This document shows positions 62,601 to 64,000 of a stretch of 64,000 nt of DNA, piece after piece. Each line of letters opens with the position of its first letter. Within the stretch, counting starts at the first letter, position 1. The notes beneath the pieces were generated by a model. The model worked only from the letters and a program-made list of their open reading frames with translations, did no database searches and had not been told where the DNA came from. Position numbers and translations under genes: made by a program. The stretch comes from Macrocystis pyrifera (lineage: Eukaryota; Sar; Phaeophyceae; Laminariales; Laminariaceae). Where the stretch lies: contig JASSKH010000026.1 of the NCBI GenBank assembly GCA_031763025.1, positions 9,412,408-9,476,407 of the forward strand. Direction: 5' to 3'.

Positions 62601-63212
62601 AGCGGTACAATGCGCGAGCGAGGAGCAGCACGAGCCTATTCACGGTAGTACAGCAGCAGTAGTATTGCTTGTGTGTGCGTGTGTGATCGGCTGGGCGCCT
62701 TGCTTGCTCGCTTCTGCAGCTGCTGATGATGCATTCATATTTCATCGTCTCCTGCTGTGCCATATACAGCAGTATCAACATCACAGACAGATAGATAGGT
62801 ACTACAGCACTACTTCGAGTTTTGTCTCTTCCTCGCTTTTCTCTTCTTCGTGTATTTTTGTGTTGTGGTGGGTGGGCGGGGACGGTTAGGGGTGTGATCC
62901 CGGGGTTTCTTCTGTTCGGATATTTGGGTGTTGCTTCTTTTTTACAACCCATGGGTTGTAATTAAGCGCTCCCACTGGATTCAAATAAATAAAAGCTCGG
63001 TCCGCACATGCCATCTGCAGTCCGAAAACCAACTGGATGAAAACATGAAAATAGCTGCTGTCGCGGCAAGTTTGAACATCGCGCTATACAGAGCAAAAGG
63101 GCCGGACGGACGTGCGAGTTGGTACTCACTTCGCTTCTGGCGTGAAGAACCGGAAAGCGTCGAAGTGGGTGCACCCCATGTTGCCGCCTTTGCCTTCAAC
63201 CATTGCGTTGAT
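59433..63212 (-). CDS. Homologue of bacterial proteins annotated '3-methyladenine DNA glycosylase' (3' part)
   Basis: Three exons give the last 167 residues. AMVEGKGGNMGCTHFDAFRF, FTPEAKPLN, DQPGCVHANMDLFKWSLRLW, DMRASPYDL and PVRIEMEQGRKEYQQAQWDL form the run of motifs I know from a bacterial family usually labelled '3-methyladenine DNA glycosylase'. That label comes from annotation practice; I know of no direct proof of activity, and the protein shows no helix-hairpin-helix. The order and spacing HFDAFRFFTPEA-PLN, QPGCxHANMDL, DMRASPYDL are as in that family, with a Gly-rich insert (about 59550-59640) before DPSPVRIE. Upstream exons were not recognised; they lie beyond 63212, perhaps outside the window. 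Possible bacterial ancestry is inference. Confidence 0.65.
60375..60632. mobile_element. GATC-rich inverted-repeat element, copy 5
   Basis: Contains AGATCATCTAGATCC, an ACCCAACACAGGAAGCG block and ends near GGTGTGGAAT. It sits about 25 bp downstream of the middle exon of the glycosylase-like gene. Confidence 0.65.
60658..60826 (-). CDS. Glycosylase-like gene, penultimate exon
   Basis: 169 nt, phase 2 to 0, GGCCAG acceptor and GTACGT donor. The join gives EAK-PLN as expected for the family, then DQPGCVHANMDLFKWSLRLW and LPSEKMADALELAVSCRML. Confidence 0.78.
60870..61145 (+). repeat. Poly-G-headed repeat, nested head copies
   Basis: Two heads: one at about 60880 cut short after CTACAATGG, and one at about 60980 running to GTGTCCGGCGAGCC. 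It begins about 55 bp upstream of the middle exon of the glycosylase-like gene. Confidence 0.75.
61245..61630. repeat. GTATCACACTAGGGTGATAA tandem array
   Basis: About twelve 29-30 bp units, the central ones nearly identical (ATCACACTAGGGTGATAAGA), becoming degenerate at both edges. Related to the 28720-29010 array but with a different palindrome centre. Confidence 0.88.
61912..62995. mobile_element. Foldback element with ~310-bp inverted arms
   Basis: Left arm about 61940-62225 and right arm about 62690-62995 are inverted copies with roughly 80% identity by eye: GGGAGCGCCTAATTACAACC, CCCCGGGATTTCACCCCTAG and GCTGTATATGGCACAACAAG all recur in reverse. The ~460-bp loop is CAG/CTG-rich. It lies in the intron between the first visible and penultimate exons of the glycosylase-like gene. 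No transposase frame. Confidence 0.8.
63130..63212 (-). CDS. Glycosylase-like gene, first visible exon
   Basis: 83 nt between GGGCAG and GTGAGT, ending in phase 2. INAMVEGKGGNMGCTHFDAF and RFFTPEAK. The preceding in-frame RFYLVLGAGQ could belong to a longer exon if the acceptor is further upstream. Confidence 0.7.
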
Positions 63213-63359
63213 CTGCCCGGCGCCGAGCACGAGATAGAAACGGAAGCCAGGTCAAAGACAAATCGCCAACAGCTCCGACAGTACAACAACAAAAGCACCA
63301 ATGACGACGATGCAGCAACCGGGTTCCCACCGACAGCGGCAGCGGAGACGGTGGGGATA

Positions 63360-63530
63360 GGGGACAAGAGATAGGGGCAGGAGACAGGGACAAGGGATAG
63401 GGGATAAGGGACAGGGTAGAGGGGACATGGAACAGGAGACAGGGGATAGGGGATAAGGGACAGGGGATGGGGGACATGGGAGAGGGGTATAGGCCAGGGG
63501 GCAGGGGGGGGGGGGGGGGGGGGGAACTGT
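63360..63530. repeat. GGGGATAAGGGACAGGG purine-rich tandem
   Basis: About ten units of 10-14 bp (GGGACAAGGGATAGG, GGGGATAAGGGACA), ending in a 20-base G-run. It lies about 150 bp upstream of the first visible exon of the glycosylase-like gene. Confidence 0.8.
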
Positions 63531-64000
63531 CTCGCAAGGCACGCGTGGCACGAGAGTTACCGACGGAATCACGGAACCACCGGCGGGCAGTCGAGAGCAG
63601 CAACCCACTTCCAATACCCTAACATCGCGAAAAGGTGCTCGAGTGAACTGCCCTTGCTAGAGCAAACCTGTCCCAGTGGCGATACACGCACCCGCTGTCG
63701 CTTGAGTTAGCGCCCTCTCGCACATGCAACGAGGCCCCACGTTACAGAGTGGATCTCGTCTCGGTAGCAGTTGCGGAGCGCAGGGGCGACTTTCGAGTTC
63801 AGGAGAAACGCTGACAATCAAATGAACCGTCAGCGTCGAACACTATCGTCGTACCGGACCCGCTGACTCCTTGGGGTGCCGCTGTATAGGGATCCCACAA
63901 AACAAATCTCCAAAATCACCCCAAGCATCGCCATAGCAACCAAAACCACCACCACCATCACTACTCCGACAACAACCACAACCACTGCCACAACCCCCAC
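63531..64000. other. Window end, no recognised gene
   Basis: An open stretch at about 63545-63650 on the - strand (LEVGCCSRLPAGGSVIPS) could be an upstream exon of the glycosylase-like gene, but it matches nothing I know. The last ~100 bp is a CAACCACCAC-type low-complexity run. Confidence 0.4.

Overview
This window is intron-rich nuclear DNA from a eukaryote. Coding exons are short (48 to about 570 nt, plus one of about 2.1 kb), GC-rich, and joined by GT-AG introns of roughly 0.9-5 kb that are full of repeats. A multicellular stramenopile such as a brown alga fits best: very long introns in conserved single-copy genes, dense small repeats, and many poly-G/poly-C tracts. That assignment is inference from overall style. 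I saw no rRNA, no canonical tRNA and no long transposase or reverse transcriptase frame.

Five genes can be supported. (1) The last exon of a pentatricopeptide-repeat (PPR) protein, + strand, 2389-2647. (2) A complete nine-exon AMSH/STAMBP deubiquitinase, - strand, 17863-6376. Every intron phase agrees, giving 511 aa with an intact JAMM motif and second zinc site. (3) A large gene on the - strand, 52692-25931, whose downstream exons encode NELF-C/D (TH1). Its first exon encodes two WW domains, and phases are compatible from the WW exon into the TH1 exons, so the simplest reading is a WW-NELF-C/D fusion. (4) A PPIE/CYP33-type RRM gene, + strand, 53153-56727, about 460 bp head-to-head with gene 3. 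Its cyclophilin domain is not found. (5) The 3' part of a gene (- strand, 63212-59433) resembling proteins annotated in bacteria as '3-methyladenine DNA glycosylase'.

Layout: PPR and STAMBP converge. STAMBP and NELF-C/D are in tandem, separated by about 8 kb of repeats. WW-NELF-C/D and PPIE diverge. PPIE and the glycosylase-like gene converge. Introns and spacers hold several repeat families: a ~105-bp TA-flanked MITE (about 14 copies), a ~250-bp GATC-rich inverted-repeat element, a ~275-bp MITE, a poly-G-headed ~400-530-bp repeat (about 10 copies), tRNA-related SINE-like units, a ~1.1-kb foldback element, and many minisatellites. Two coding exons appear frameshifted inside G/C homopolymers, which may be assembly error.

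The genes share no pathway, but three concern nuclear RNA and transcription or ubiquitin: promoter-proximal pausing (NELF-C/D), a spliceosomal RRM protein (PPIE type), and K63-ubiquitin removal (AMSH). All identifications rest on reading translated exons and checking splice phase by hand; no database search was run.
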